Shown here: piece after piece, positions 50,835 through 60,206 of the stretch
Position numbering within the stretch: the stretch's first letter is position 1
Layout: each line of letters starts with the position of its first letter
Source: Nocardioidaceae bacterium
GTDB taxonomy: Bacteria; Actinomycetota; Actinomycetes; Propionibacteriales; Nocardioidaceae
DNA length: 64,000 nucleotides
Assembly: GCA_025980475.1 (NCBI GenBank)
Contig: JAICXL010000003.1
Location: forward strand, 1-64,000
Direction: 5' to 3'
Notes under the pieces: model-generated
The model's database searches: none
What the model saw: the letters and a program-made list of their open reading frames with translations, nothing else
What the model was told of the DNA's origin: nothing
Position numbers and translations under genes: made by a program

Positions 50835-51980
50835 GTGACAGCGCCCGACCTCTCCGTCGCCACGATCACTCCCGACGAGCACCTCGCCTTCCTGGCGTCC
50901 CGCGACTCGGCGAGCTTCCTGCAGACCCCCGCCTGGGGCCGGGTCAAGGCGGAGTGGCGCAGCGAGTCCGTCGGCTGGTGGAGAGGGGACCAGCTGGTCG
51001 GCGCCGGGCTGGTGCTGCACCGCGAGGCCCCCGTCGTACGCCGTTCGCTCGCCTACCTTCCCGAGGGGCCGGTGATCGACTGGGAGACCGAGCATCTCGG
51101 CGCGTGGCTGCGTCCGCTCGCCGCCCACCTCAGGCAGCAGGGCGCGTTCGGCGTGCGGATCGGTCCGCCGGTGGTCACCCGGCGCTGGAGCGCGCAGCAG
51201 GTCAAGGACGGCATCGCCGACGACGGCATCGGCTCGTTGACCGAGCTGCCGCCGCTCGAACGCAGCCGAACCGGCGCCCAGCTGGTCTCCCAGCTGGTCG
51301 AGCTGGGCTGGCGACCGCAGGCGGTCACCGGCGGGTTCGCCGCCGGCCAGCCGCAGTACAACTTCGTCATCCCGCTCGTCGACGACGACGGGAAGCCGCG
51401 CAGCGAGGACGACGTGCTGGCGGGGATGAACCAGCTCTGGCGCCGCAACATCAAGAAGGCCGCGAAGGCGGGCGTCGAGGTACGGCGCGGCGACGTGGAC
51501 GACCTGCCCGCCTTCCACGACCTGTATGCCCACACCGCCGAGCGGGACCACTTCACTCCACGGCCACTGGCCTACTTCCGGCGGATGCTCGAGGCGCTGG
51601 ACGCCGAGGACCCTGGCGGCGGGCGGATCCGGCTCTACCTCGCCGAGCACGAGGGCGACCTGGTCGCCAGCACGATCTGGATCCGGGTCGGCGCGCACAC
51701 CTGGTACTCCTACGGCGCCAGCTCGTCGGAGGAGCGCGAGGTGCGAGGGTCCAACGCGGTGCAGTGGCAGATGATCCGCGATGCGATCGCGCTCGGCGCC
51801 GGCGTCTATGACCTGCGCGGCATCACCGACACCCTCGCGGCGAACGACTCCCACGTCGGGCTGATCCAGTTCAAGGTCGGCACCGGCGGCGAGGCGGTCG
51901 AGTACGCCGGCGAGTGGGACCTGCCCCTCAACCGTGCGCTCTACAAGGCCTTCGAGCTCTACCTGAAGAGGCGCTCTTGA
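50835..51980 (+). CDS. FemX-like peptidoglycan bridge aminoacyltransferase (381 aa)
   Basis: Two GNAT-like lobes are typical of FemABX: FLQTPAWGRVKAEWRSESVGWW near the N-terminus, LWRRNIKKAAKAGVEVRRGD in the middle, and GSNAVQWQMIRDAIALGAGVYDLRG with FKVGTGGEAVEYAGEWDLPLN at the end. Such enzymes add the first amino acid to the lipid II stem using aminoacyl-tRNA. It overlaps the alanine-racemase-like gene by 4 nt (TTGA), a conserved actinobacterial pair. Confidence 0.9.
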   Translation: MTAPDLSVATITPDEHLAFLASRDSASFLQTPAWGRVKAEWRSESVGWWRGDQLVGAGLVLHREAPVVRRSLAYLPEGPVIDWETEHLGAWLRPLAAHLRQQGAFGVRIGPPVVTRRWSAQQVKDGIADDGIGSLTELPPLERSRTGAQLVSQLVELGWRPQAVTGGFAAGQPQYNFVIPLVDDDGKPRSEDDVLAGMNQLWRRNIKKAAKAGVEVRRGDVDDLPAFHDLYAHTAERDHFTPRPLAYFRRMLEALDAEDPGGGRIRLYLAEHEGDLVASTIWIRVGAHTWYSYGASSSEEREVRGSNAVQWQMIRDAIALGAGVYDLRGITDTLAANDSHVGLIQFKVGTGGEAVEYAGEWDLPLNRALYKAFELYLKRRS

Positions 51981-53020
51981 GTGGGCTGACGCTCTACGTG
52001 GACGGGGACCGCTGGCGCACGCACCTGCACGCGGTCCTCGAGCGGCGGCCCGGGCTGGTGCCGGTGGCGAAGGGCAACGGCTACGGCTTCGGCAACGGCC
52101 GGCTGGCCCGACGGGCGCAGTGGCTCGGCGTCGACACGCTCGCCGTGGGCACCTACGGCGAGGTCGCCGACGTCGCCCAGCGCTTCGACGGCGACGTCCT
52201 CGTGCTCACCCCCTGGCGCCCGGGCAGTCCGCACCCGGACGACCCCCGCGTCATCCACACCGTCAGCCACGTCGAGGACGTCCGGGCACTGGCGGCGGTT
52301 CGCGGCCTGGCCCACCCTCCCCGGGTGGTGCTCGAGCGGATGACCTCGATGCGCCGGCACGGCCTCTCCGGGAGCGGCCTGGGTGAGGCGTCCGGTCTGG
52401 CCCACGCGGCTGGGCTGGCAGTGATGGGCGCCGCCCTGCACCTGCCGCTGCCGACCCGTTCCCACCACGCCGAGGTCGACCGGCTGCTGACCGACGTCGC
52501 CGCCGCCGGGGCGACCACGGTCTGGTTGTCGCACCTGACCACGGACGAGCTGGCGAGCCTGCGCGCCCGCTGGCCGGACCTCACCTTCCGGCCCCGGGTC
52601 GGCACCGAGCTGTGGCTCGGTGACCGCCGCGCGCTGCAGGTCCGGGCCTCCGTGCTCGACGTCCACCCTCTCGGGCGCGGCGAGGCCTACGGCTACCGCG
52701 GCCGCACCGCTTCCCGCAACGGCCACCTCGTCGTCGTGGCCGGAGGGACCGCCCACGGCATCGGCCTGGAGGCGCCCACAGGTGAGCGCAGCCTCCGGGC
52801 ACGGGCAGCCTCGCTGGCCCGCGGCGGACTGGACGCCGCCGGCTTCGTGCGTTCCCCCTACACCATCGGCGGCAAGCGGAGGCTCTTCGCGGAGCCGCCG
52901 CACATGCAGGCCTCACTGCTGTTCCTGCCGGCAGGTGCGCCGCTACCCGGCGTGGGCGACGAGGTCGACGTTCGCGTGAGCCACACGACCACCCGCGTCG
53001 ACCGGGTGGTCATCGACTGA
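51977..53020 (+). CDS. Alanine racemase-like PLP protein (347 aa)
   Basis: The N-terminal barrel has VPVAKGNGYGFGNGRLA, with Lys32 in place of the PLP lysine of alanine racemase (KANAYG). LERMTSMRRHGLSG resembles the MTGMxRxG motif, and the end is a beta domain with AYGYRGR and GGKRRLF. It starts at TTG 51977, overlapping femX. It may supply a D- or L-amino acid for the peptide bridge or act as a non-catalytic partner. Sequence divergence from true Alr makes the exact reaction uncertain. Ends 11 nt inside the convergent GT87 gene. Confidence 0.8.
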   Translation: MSGLTLYVDGDRWRTHLHAVLERRPGLVPVAKGNGYGFGNGRLARRAQWLGVDTLAVGTYGEVADVAQRFDGDVLVLTPWRPGSPHPDDPRVIHTVSHVEDVRALAAVRGLAHPPRVVLERMTSMRRHGLSGSGLGEASGLAHAAGLAVMGAALHLPLPTRSHHAEVDRLLTDVAAAGATTVWLSHLTTDELASLRARWPDLTFRPRVGTELWLGDRRALQVRASVLDVHPLGRGEAYGYRGRTASRNGHLVVVAGGTAHGIGLEAPTGERSLRARAASLARGGLDAAGFVRSPYTIGGKRRLFAEPPHMQASLLFLPAGAPLPGVGDEVDVRVSHTTTRVDRVVID

Positions 53021-54467
53021 GCGCGGGCTCCCGCAGCACCGCGTCCGTTGGCGTCATCGGGTCGTGGTCGAGGCACTCGACGCTGCCGGACCCGTCGTCA
53101 CGGGCCGGGTCGTGCTGGGCCTGGACCACGTCACGGACCACCATCGCGGCCAGATAGAGCTCGGCCAGCGCCCGCACCACGATCGCCACGTCGTAGGCCG
53201 GGGACGCGTCACCGGACGAGGCCTGCAGCCAGCCGCCCAGGTAGATCCACACCATGCCGAAGTAGAAGACCTCCGCGGCCTGCCAGATGAGCTGGTCGCG
53301 CCAGCGCGGTCGGGCGAGCACGGCGAGCGGCAGCAGCCAGAGGACGTACTGCGGCGAGTAGACCTTGTTGACCAGCAGGAAGGCCACGGTGACCAGGAAG
53401 GCCAGCTGCGCGACCCGCGGCGGGTGCTCGACCAGGAGGCCGAGCGCCAGGATCGCCAGGCAGCAAGCCCCGAACACCGCCCACGACACCACGTTGATCG
53501 TGTGCGGGCTGGCGGCGTGGCCGCCGTCGCCGGCGACCAGCCAGAGAGAGCCGAGGTCGGGCCCTCGCGCGGAGTTGAACGTCCAGAAGACCTTCCAGCG
53601 GTCCAGACCGCCCGTTGCCCACGCAGGCACCTGGGCCAGCACCCAGGTCACCGCCGCGGCAGCAGTCGCGGAAAACGCCCAGGGCAGCCGCCTGCGCCGC
53701 AGGGCCACGACCAGGAACGCGCCAAGCAGGAAGAGCGGGTAGAGCTTGGTCGCCGTACCGATCCCGACGAAGATCCCGGCGACCAGCGGGCGTCCGCGCG
53801 ACCAGGCCCACAGGGCTCCCGCCGTCGCGGCGACCGCGAGGAGGTCCCAGTTGACCAGTCCGGCGAGGAGCAGCGCCGGCGACAGCGCGAAGGCCATCGC
53901 GTCCCACGGCCGGTGGCGGTGCGCCCTGGCCAGGAACCAGACCGCCAGCAGCCCGGCGCAGAAGAGCAGCAGTGCGGTGAGCAGGAAGTAGCGGTTGACC
54001 TCGGTGCTCATGCCGGGCAGGCCCCAGATGTCGGCCGGACGGGTGGCCGCCCGGACGCTCTCGGGCGGCCCGGTCGCGACCCGGCCGGTGAGCTCCGCGA
54101 CGGCCCAGGCGAAGTAGGCGATCCCGACCGGGTACTCCATCGCCCGGTAGCGGCCGTGGTCGTGGCCGTAGGGCCACTGCCGCTCGGCGAGCCCCCGGCC
54201 GGTGTAGAGGTAGGGGACGTCGGAGTAGCACATCCGGCTGTAGCGCACGGTGTCGCTGTTCCAGTCGCTGGTGATGCAGGGCGCCTTCTGCACCAGGCCG
54301 ACGGCGAAGACGATCGTGAAGACCGCCAGCAGCACCCGCACCGGCGTCCACCACCGGTGCGGCCGGCCGTGGCGCCCCACCGGTCCGCCCACGACCTCGC
54401 TCAGCGACCGGGCGACCGGGTCGGTCAGGGTCGGCGCGACCACCCGGTCGGGACGGGTCTCAGCCAC
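53010..54467 (-). CDS. GT87-type polytopic glycosyltransferase (485 aa)
   Basis: About ten membrane helices and an extracellular loop with SDWNSDTVRYSRMCYSDVPY after the first helix match DUF2029/GT87 mannosyltransferases that use polyprenyl-phosphate sugars to build lipoglycans. LVNWDLLAVAATAGALWAW and NKVYSPQYVLWLLPLAVLA are further family features. GTG at 54467 overlaps the PBP stop by 8 nt and gives MAETRPDRVV; GTG at 54470 or 54506 are alternatives. It is likely co-translated with the class A PBP. Confidence 0.85.
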   Translation of the reverse strand: MAETRPDRVVAPTLTDPVARSLSEVVGGPVGRHGRPHRWWTPVRVLLAVFTIVFAVGLVQKAPCITSDWNSDTVRYSRMCYSDVPYLYTGRGLAERQWPYGHDHGRYRAMEYPVGIAYFAWAVAELTGRVATGPPESVRAATRPADIWGLPGMSTEVNRYFLLTALLLFCAGLLAVWFLARAHRHRPWDAMAFALSPALLLAGLVNWDLLAVAATAGALWAWSRGRPLVAGIFVGIGTATKLYPLFLLGAFLVVALRRRRLPWAFSATAAAAVTWVLAQVPAWATGGLDRWKVFWTFNSARGPDLGSLWLVAGDGGHAASPHTINVVSWAVFGACCLAILALGLLVEHPPRVAQLAFLVTVAFLLVNKVYSPQYVLWLLPLAVLARPRWRDQLIWQAAEVFYFGMVWIYLGGWLQASSGDASPAYDVAIVVRALAELYLAAMVVRDVVQAQHDPARDDGSGSVECLDHDPMTPTDAVLREPALSR

Positions 54468-56721
54468 CACCGCCCGACTTGGGGCCCTTGCTCGGGCCGT
54501 TGCCACCGCCGACGATCGGGGTGGGCGTCGACGTGGTGGGCTCGGTCGGGGTCGGGGAGGGCGTCGGGGTGGGCGTCGGGGTGGGCGTCGGCGTCGGGGT
54601 CGGGGTCGGGGTCGGCTGGTGGGTGGGCTTCGGCTTGGGCTGCGGCGGCGGGGCCTGGGTCGTCGGCGGGGGTGGTGGGGGGGTGTACGGCGCGTGCCCG
54701 CTCGTCGGCGCGGTGCCGTCCACGAAGGCCGGCGGCGGGAAGTTCACGGTCGGGTAGCCGGCCATGATGGCCTTCATCGCCGCGGTCCACGTCTGCGTCG
54801 GGTAGTCGGCGCCGAAGTAGGACGGCAGGTAGCCCTCGAGGGGCTGCCGGCCGTTGCCCCGGACATACATCACCGCGGTCGCCACCTGCGGGGTGAACCC
54901 GGCGAACCAGGAGGTGATCACGTTGCCCTTGTCGTCGGTCGCCGTGCCGGTCTTGCCCGCGGCCGGTCGGCCGAGCGCGAGGGCGTTGGTGCCGGTGCCG
55001 TGCTGGACCACCTGCTGCATGGCATAGCTGACGTCACGGGAGATCGGGTCGCTGAGCACCCGCTTCGGCTTGGGCTTGCTCGTGTAGAGCACCTTGCCGT
55101 CGGAGGCACGGGTGATCTTCTTGATCAGGAACCAGTGGTGCACCCGCCCGCCGTCGGCGATCGTCGAGTAGGCGTTGGCCAGGTCGACCGGGCTGACCGG
55201 CGCCGAGCCCAGCGAGATGCCTGCCGTGGCCTTCAGGCTGGGCTTGTTGGGGATGCCCATCTCCACCGCGGTCCGCCGGATCCGCTCGGGGCCGTTGGGG
55301 ATGGAGGCGGTCAGGTCCACGAAGACCGTGTTGATCGAGTCCTCGAGGCCCTGGAGCAGGGGCACCGACGCGCCGTAGTCGTTGCCGCCGTACGGCCCCT
55401 CGTTCACCACCGTGCTGCCGTCCGGGAACGTGTAGGGGGAGTTGCCGTCGAAGGTGTCCTTGAGGCTGAAGCCCGCCTTGAGACCGGCCGCCAGCGCGAA
55501 GGGCTTGAAGGCCGAGCCGGGCGAGTCGCTGAGCGTGGCCCAGTTGAGCTGGCTCTTCAGGTAGCTCTGGCCGCCGTAGAAGCCCAGCAGCGCACCGGTG
55601 TGTGTGTCGACGGAGGCCACCCCCACGTGCAGCTTGCGCAGGCCGGGTGGCCGCTGGCTGAGCACCGCCTTCTTGTCCGCACGCATCACCCGGGGGTTGA
55701 AGGTCGTGGTCACCCGCAGCCCACCGCCGTCGATCTGCTCGTCGGAGAAGCCGAGGTTGCGCAGCTCGTCCCTGACCATGGTGAGCATGAAGCCGCGCTG
55801 GCCGCCGTAGGCGTTGGTCTGCTTCTCCTTGACCTGCTTGGGCAGGTGCTGGGAGAACCGGTCGGCCTGGTCGGCGCTGATCATGCCCATCGTCGCCATG
55901 CTGTGCAGCACGTAGTCGTAGTGGTGCAGCAGCGCCTCGGCGTGGGACTTGCCGAGGTCCGGGTCGTAGGCGGTCGGCGAGTTGAGGATCGCAGCCAGGA
56001 ATGCGGCCTGCTGGACGTCCAGGTGCTTCGCGTCGGTGCCGAACCACGACTGGGCGGCCGCCTGCACCCCGTAGGCCCCGCGCCCGAAGTAGATCGTGTT
56101 CAGGTAGCCCTGCAGGATCTCCTGCTTGCTCTGCTGCTGCTGGATCTTCAGCGACAGGAAGGCCTCCTTGATCTTGCGCTTCAGGGTCCGCTGCTGACTG
56201 AGGTAGAGGATCTTGACGTACTGCTGGGTGATCGTGGACGCGCCCTGCGTCGGGTTGCCCTGGGCGTTGGAGAAGGCAGCCCGGATGATCCCCTTGGGGT
56301 CGATGCCGTTGTTGGTCCAGAAGGTGTGGTCCTCCGCGGCGACGACGGCCTGCTTGATGCGCGGCGACATGTCCGAGAGCGGCACCGAGACCCGGTTCTG
56401 GGTGGCGTACTGCCCGATCTTCGCCTTGCCGCCTGCGTAGTAGACGTAGGACGCCTGCGTCTGGAAGGCGGTGTTCGGGTTGGGGATCGTGGTCTTCTCG
56501 TAGGCGAAGAAGAACACCGCGACGGCGATGAGCACCAGCACGATCCCGCTGATCAGCAGCCACTTGAGCACGCGCAGGAAGCGGCCCCCGCGCCGGCTGC
56601 GGCCCTTCCCCGACCCGGTGCCTGACCCGGTGCCTGACCCGGTGCCTGATCCTGTGGACGACTTGCGGGCGCCGGCCTTGCGGGCAGCCCGCCCTTGGGG
56701 CGCACGGCGGTTGCCACTCAC
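54460..56721 (-). CDS. ponA: Class A penicillin-binding protein, bifunctional (753 aa)
   Basis: A cytoplasmic Gly/Ser/Thr repeat and a membrane helix (about 52-73) lead to a GT51 transglycosylase: VVAAEDHTFW (E130), GASTITQQYVK, and QEILQGYLNTIYFGRGAYG. The transpeptidase has SPGSAFKPF (Ser403), EDSINTVF (SxN) and AGKTGTATD. A Pro/Thr repeat and Gly tail end the protein. It polymerises and cross-links peptidoglycan. GTG at 56721 follows GGAG. The symbol is given by family. Confidence 0.94.
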   Translation of the reverse strand: MSGNRRAPQGRAARKAGARKSSTGSGTGSGTGSGTGSGKGRSRRGGRFLRVLKWLLISGIVLVLIAVAVFFFAYEKTTIPNPNTAFQTQASYVYYAGGKAKIGQYATQNRVSVPLSDMSPRIKQAVVAAEDHTFWTNNGIDPKGIIRAAFSNAQGNPTQGASTITQQYVKILYLSQQRTLKRKIKEAFLSLKIQQQQSKQEILQGYLNTIYFGRGAYGVQAAAQSWFGTDAKHLDVQQAAFLAAILNSPTAYDPDLGKSHAEALLHHYDYVLHSMATMGMISADQADRFSQHLPKQVKEKQTNAYGGQRGFMLTMVRDELRNLGFSDEQIDGGGLRVTTTFNPRVMRADKKAVLSQRPPGLRKLHVGVASVDTHTGALLGFYGGQSYLKSQLNWATLSDSPGSAFKPFALAAGLKAGFSLKDTFDGNSPYTFPDGSTVVNEGPYGGNDYGASVPLLQGLEDSINTVFVDLTASIPNGPERIRRTAVEMGIPNKPSLKATAGISLGSAPVSPVDLANAYSTIADGGRVHHWFLIKKITRASDGKVLYTSKPKPKRVLSDPISRDVSYAMQQVVQHGTGTNALALGRPAAGKTGTATDDKGNVITSWFAGFTPQVATAVMYVRGNGRQPLEGYLPSYFGADYPTQTWTAAMKAIMAGYPTVNFPPPAFVDGTAPTSGHAPYTPPPPPPTTQAPPPQPKPKPTHQPTPTPTPTPTPTPTPTPTPSPTPTEPTTSTPTPIVGGGNGPSKGPKSGGGG
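54545..54616 (-). repeat. Short tandem repeat encoding the PTPTPT tail
   Basis: Imperfect 6-bp units (GGGGTC and GGCGTC variants on the plus strand) encode about ten Pro-Thr pairs. Such DNA is prone to slippage and length change between strains. Confidence 0.7.
56611..56658 (-). repeat. 12-bp tandem repeat encoding TGSG units of the PBP N-terminus
   Basis: Four units of a 12-bp repeat (TGACCCGGTGCC, two copies exact and two variant) encode tetrapeptide TGSG repeats in the cytoplasmic tail. Changes in copy number would keep the frame. Confidence 0.7.
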
Positions 56722-56913
56722 GTCAGGTCACTCCACGGGTCTCGGCGGCGAAGAACGAAGGGCCCGGGTCGGCCGGTGGACGACGCGGGTCAGCGACGAG
56801 CGTACGGCGGCAGCACCGGATCGCCCAACCTCGAGCCGCTCGGCATGAGGAACCTCTCAGCGGGCTCCCAGCCACGTTTGAATCCCGGACGGGCCGGACC
56901 CCGATTTGGCAGC

Positions 56914-57008
56914 GGATATATCAAGGCGATAGGTTCGGGCGATAGGATCCCCCGATAGGACCACGGGCGAGACCGGTCATCCCGACCAGACGACCCGACC
57001 AGACGACC
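56914..57008 (+). promoter_or_regulatory. 13-bp iterons upstream of padR-ino1
   Basis: GATA occurs at 56915, 56928, 56941 and 56954, exactly 13 bp apart; the last three are CGATAGG (56927, 56940, 56953). The first contains GATATATC (56915-56922). A separate tandem duplication of the 13-mer CGACCAGACGACC follows at 56983-56995 and 56996-57008. These fill the 3' part of the 302-bp gap between ponA and padR, which holds no gene. TAGGTT and TAGGAT within the iterons could also serve as -10 elements. Confidence 0.65.
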
Positions 57009-57023
57009 AGGCAGGAGGCGGAC

Positions 57024-57605
57024 GTGGCCAGCAAGGGCGCGACCCTCGAGCTGGCAGTCCTCGGGCTGCTGCAGGAGACGCCACTGCACGGCTACGAGTT
57101 GCGCAAGCGACTCAACCTGCTGCTCGGCTGGGGGCGGCTGCTGTCCTACGGCTCGCTCTACCCGGCGCTCAAGCGGATGCTCCGCGCGGGCTGGATCACC
57201 GAGGTCGCCTCGGTGTCCCCCGGCGTTTCGCGCAGGCAGCGGATCGTCTACCAGATCACGCCCGAGGGCGTGAAGTTCTTCGGTGACCAGATCACCGATT
57301 CCGGACCGGCCGCCTGGGAGGACGAGAACTTCAACATGAGGTTCGCGTTCTTCTCTCGCACCAACGCCGACGTCCGACTGCGGATCCTCGAGGGCCGCCG
57401 GCAGCGGCTGCAGGAGCGCCTCGACAGGGCCCGCACCACCCAGCGTGGCGGCCGCAACGGCGACCGCTATGTCACCGAGCTGCAGCGGCACTCGATCGAG
57501 TCCGTCGAACGCGAGGTGCGCTGGCTCACCGACCTGATCGACGCCGAGCGCGGCAGTCAGGTGCGTGAGCCGCACAGGCATCAGCTGAGAACCAGTCAGG
57601 AGTGA
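57024..57605 (+). CDS. PadR family regulator (193 aa)
   Basis: The winged helix matches Pad[21 protein letters not shown], then [16 protein letters not shown] and [15 protein letters not shown] helical C-terminal dimer domain follows (about 110-185). GTG at 57024 has AGGAGG at good spacing. It precedes inositol-phosphate synthase by 10 nt, the conserved actinobacterial order, and so probably senses a metabolite and controls ino1 and itself through the iterons. Confidence 0.9.
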   Translation: MASKGATLELAVLGLLQETPLHGYELRKRLNLLLGWGRLLSYGSLYPALKRMLRAGWITEVASVSPGVSRRQRIVYQITPEGVKFFGDQITDSGPAAWEDENFNMRFAFFSRTNADVRLRILEGRRQRLQERLDRARTTQRGGRNGDRYVTELQRHSIESVEREVRWLTDLIDAERGSQVREPHRHQLRTSQE

Positions 57606-57615
57606 AGGAGAACCC

Positions 57616-58695
57616 ATGGGATCGGTTCGAGTGGCAATAGTGGGAGTGGGCAACTGCGCCAGCTCCCTTGTGCAGGGCGTGGAGTACTACAAGGACGCGG
57701 ACCCGGCCGGCAACGTGCCCGGCCTGATGCACGTCCGGTTCGGTGACTACCACGTCTCCGACGTGGAGTTCGTCGCAGCGTTCGACGTCGACGCGAAGAA
57801 GGTCGGCTTCGACCTCTCCGAGGCGATCCTGAGCTCCGAGAACAACACGATCCGCATCTGCGACGTTCCCCCTACCGGGATCACCGTCCAGCGCGGACAC
57901 ACCCTCGACGGGCTGGGCAAGTACTACCAGGAGACCATCGAGGAGGCCGAGTCCGACCCCGTCGACGTCGTCCAGGTGCTCAAGGACACGCGGGCCGACG
58001 TGCTGGTGTCCTACCTGCCGGTCGGCTCCGAGCACGCCGACAAGTTCTACGCCCAGTGCGCGATCGACGCGGGCGTGGCCTTCGTCAACGCGCTGCCGGT
58101 CTTCATCGCCTCCGACCCCGAGTGGGCGAAGAAGTTCGAGGACGCCGGGGTGCCGATCATCGGCGACGACATCAAGAGCCAGGTCGGCGCGACCATCACC
58201 CACCGGGTGCTGGCCAAGCTGTTCGAGGACCGGGGCGTGGTCCTGGACCGCACCTACCAGCTCAACGTCGGCGGCAACATGGACTTCAAGAACATGCTCG
58301 AGCGGGAGCGGCTGGAGTCCAAGAAGATCTCCAAGACCCAGTCGGTCACGTCCAACCTCAAGCACGACCTCGGCGCCCGCAACGTGCACATCGGGCCGTC
58401 GGACTACGTGCAGTGGCTCGACGACCGCAAGTGGGCCTACGTCCGGCTGGAGGGCCGCGCCTTCGGTGACGTCCCGCTGAACCTCGAGTACAAGCTCGAG
58501 GTGTGGGACTCGCCCAACTCGGCCGGCATCATCATCGACGCCATCCGGGCGGCGAAGATCGCCAAGGACCGCGGCATCGGTGGCCCGATCCTGTCGGCGT
58601 CGTCGTACCTCATGAAGTCGCCGCCGCTGCAGCGCCCCGACGACGAGGGGCGCGCCTCGGTCGAGGCCTTCATCCGCGGTGACGTGGCGCGCTGA
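57616..58695 (+). CDS. ino1: Inositol-3-phosphate synthase (359 aa)
   Basis: This is the short actinobacterial form. [20 protein letters not shown] is the NAD loop; [20 protein letters not shown] and [15 protein letters not shown], then [25 protein letters not shown] and [21 protein letters not shown] form the active site with conserved lysines. It turns glucose-6-phosphate into inositol-3-phosphate, for phosphatidylinositol and mycothiol. AAGGAG precedes the ATG. Cotranscribed with padR. Confidence 0.96.
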   Translation: MGSVRVAIVGVGNCASSLVQGVEYYKDADPAGNVPGLMHVRFGDYHVSDVEFVAAFDVDAKKVGFDLSEAILSSENNTIRICDVPPTGITVQRGHTLDGLGKYYQETIEEAESDPVDVVQVLKDTRADVLVSYLPVGSEHADKFYAQCAIDAGVAFVNALPVFIASDPEWAKKFEDAGVPIIGDDIKSQVGATITHRVLAKLFEDRGVVLDRTYQLNVGGNMDFKNMLERERLESKKISKTQSVTSNLKHDLGARNVHIGPSDYVQWLDDRKWAYVRLEGRAFGDVPLNLEYKLEVWDSPNSAGIIIDAIRAAKIAKDRGIGGPILSASSYLMKSPPLQRPDDEGRASVEAFIRGDVAR

Positions 58696-58705
58696 AGCAC
58701 CACTA

Positions 58706-58749
58706 CCCGGTTGACACCCGGTTGACGCCCAGCTGATGCCCGGCTGATC
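58706..58749. repeat. 11-bp tandem repeat after ino1
   Basis: Four copies of CCCGGTTGACA-type 11-mers (CCCGGTTGACA, CCCGGTTGACG, CCCAGCTGATG, CCCGGCTGATC) lie head to tail in the 106-nt gap, starting 10 nt after the ino1 stop. Confidence 0.75.
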
Positions 58750-58753
58750 CCGG

Positions 58754-58778
58754 CCCCGGAACCTCCCCGGTTCCGGGG
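58754..58778 (+). terminator. Hairpin terminator candidate of padR-ino1
   Basis: CCCCGGAACC and GGTTCCGGGG pair perfectly around TCCCC. No T-tract follows, as is common for terminators in high-GC actinobacteria. Confidence 0.55.
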
Positions 58779-58789
58779 TCGTCGGGTCC

Positions 58790-58795
58790 TAGGGT
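58790..58795 (+). promoter_or_regulatory. -10 hexamer, leaderless membrane-protein gene
   Basis: TAGGGT ends 6 nt before the ATG at 58802. Confidence 0.5.
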
Positions 58796-58801
58796 GCGGG
58801 C

Positions 58802-59560
58802 ATGTCCAACGACTACCCGCCGCCACCGCCGCCCCCGCCGTCCTCGCCACCGCCCTACGGCTACGGGTACGGGTACGGCGCTCCCCCACCTCGACCCTTC
58901 TCCGCCGGCGACGCGTTCGGCTACGGCTGGAAGACCTTCTGGCGCCATCCCGGTCCCTTCATCCTCGTCGCCCTGCTGATGATGGTGGTCAGTGCGGTGG
59001 TCAACGCCATCGGCAGCGGCCTGACCCGTGGTGAGGCGTCCACCGCCGGGCTCTTCAACGGCGCCGCCGTCACCGGCACCCTCTCCGGTGTCTCGCTGCT
59101 GTTCAGCTTCCTCGCCGCGGTCGCGACCGTCTTCTTCAACGCGGCGCTGGTGCGTGGCGCCCTCGACGCCGCCGATGGCCGGCCGGTGACCGTCGGGTCG
59201 ATGTTCGAGCGATGGGACAAGGGGGCGGTCCTGGTCGCCGCGCTGATCGTCGGGGCGCTGAGCACCATCGGCACGATCCTGTGCATCCTGCCGGGCATCG
59301 CGGTGACCTTCCTGGCCTGGTTCACCACGTTCTTCGTGATCGACCGTGGCGCAGCGGCCTGGCAGTCGGTCAAGGCCAGCTTCTCCTTCACCAGCGGCCA
59401 TCTCGGCCCGCTGCTGCTGTGTGCCCTGCTCGGGGTCGTGACCCTGGTCATCGGCGCCCTGCTCTGTGGGGTCGGCCTGCTCTTCGCGGTCCCGATCGTG
59501 GTGCTCGCCGGGGCCTACGCCTTCCGGGCGCTGCACGGCCAGCAGGTCGCGGCGCCCTGA
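58802..59560 (+). CDS. Membrane protein with Pro/Tyr-rich N-terminus (252 aa)
   Basis: The first 32 residues are Pro, Gly and Tyr rich (PPYGYGYGYG), cytoplasmic and flexible. About five or six membrane helices follow, with FSAGDAFGYGWKTFWRHPGPFIL and SVKASFSFTSGHLGPLLL as repeated interfacial motifs, like the YciC or DUF975-like families. Function unknown. It is separated from ino1 by the repeat and hairpin. Confidence 0.75.
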   Translation: MSNDYPPPPPPPPSSPPPYGYGYGYGAPPPRPFSAGDAFGYGWKTFWRHPGPFILVALLMMVVSAVVNAIGSGLTRGEASTAGLFNGAAVTGTLSGVSLLFSFLAAVATVFFNAALVRGALDAADGRPVTVGSMFERWDKGAVLVAALIVGALSTIGTILCILPGIAVTFLAWFTTFFVIDRGAAAWQSVKASFSFTSGHLGPLLLCALLGVVTLVIGALLCGVGLLFAVPIVVLAGAYAFRALHGQQVAAP

Positions 59561-59590
59561 GCCCCCGGCGGGGGGTGGGAGAATGGGGGC

Positions 59591-60199
59591 GTGAGCGACC
59601 TCCAGTGTGCGGCCACCCTCGTCGTGGCGCGGCACGGCGACGCGGACTACGTCGAGAGCTGGTTCTCCGACGAGGGCGGCACGCTGACCGCAGCGGGCCG
59701 GCGCCAGGCCGAGCGTCTCGCGGAGTCGCTGGCGAGCCGCCGGATCGCCCGGGTGTGGAGCTCCGACAGCTCCCGCGCCGTGCAGACTGCCGAGATCGTC
59801 GCGGCTCGCCTCGACGTCGGCGTCGAGGTGCGCAAGCCGCTGCGCGAGGTCGACCTCGGTGACCTGCTGGGCAAGCCCTTCGACGTCGACCTGATCCACC
59901 AGGTCACCGACCAGTGGTATGCCGGCGACCTCCAGCCCGGCTTCCCCGGCGGCGAGAACGGCGAGCAGGTGATCGCCCGCTACCACGACCAGCTCGCCGA
60001 GATCGCCGACCTGCACCGCGGCGAGACCGTGCTCGTCGTCACCCACCAGACGGCCACCTGCATCGCGCTGCCGATGCTGGCCGACAACCTGGGGCCGTCG
60101 TACGCCCGCGAGAACGAGCTCGGCAACGGTCAGGCCGCCGAGATCATGGTCGACGCTGACGGCTGGCAGGTCACCCGCTGGGCGGGACGCGAGTGCTGA
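59591..60199 (+). CDS. Histidine phosphatase superfamily protein (202 aa)
   Basis: The catalytic RHG motif is in VVARHGDADYV, with WSSDSSRAVQTAEIVAARL (Arg) and VVTHQTATCIAL (second His) completing the phosphohistidine active site. It could be a broad phosphatase, a cobalamin-type or mutase-like enzyme; the substrate cannot be told. GTG at 59591 follows GGGGG. It lies 8 nt upstream of the MFS gene, so they probably share a transcript. Confidence 0.85.
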   Translation: MSDLQCAATLVVARHGDADYVESWFSDEGGTLTAAGRRQAERLAESLASRRIARVWSSDSSRAVQTAEIVAARLDVGVEVRKPLREVDLGDLLGKPFDVDLIHQVTDQWYAGDLQPGFPGGENGEQVIARYHDQLAEIADLHRGETVLVVTHQTATCIALPMLADNLGPSYARENELGNGQAAEIMVDADGWQVTRWAGREC

Positions 60200-60206
60200 C
60201 CGGCCG

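Noticed and set aside
54460..54506. GTG at 54506 as start of the GT87 gene
   Set aside because: It would overlap the PBP gene by 47 nt within its Gly-rich tail; GTG at 54467 gives a short overlap and a normal N-terminus.
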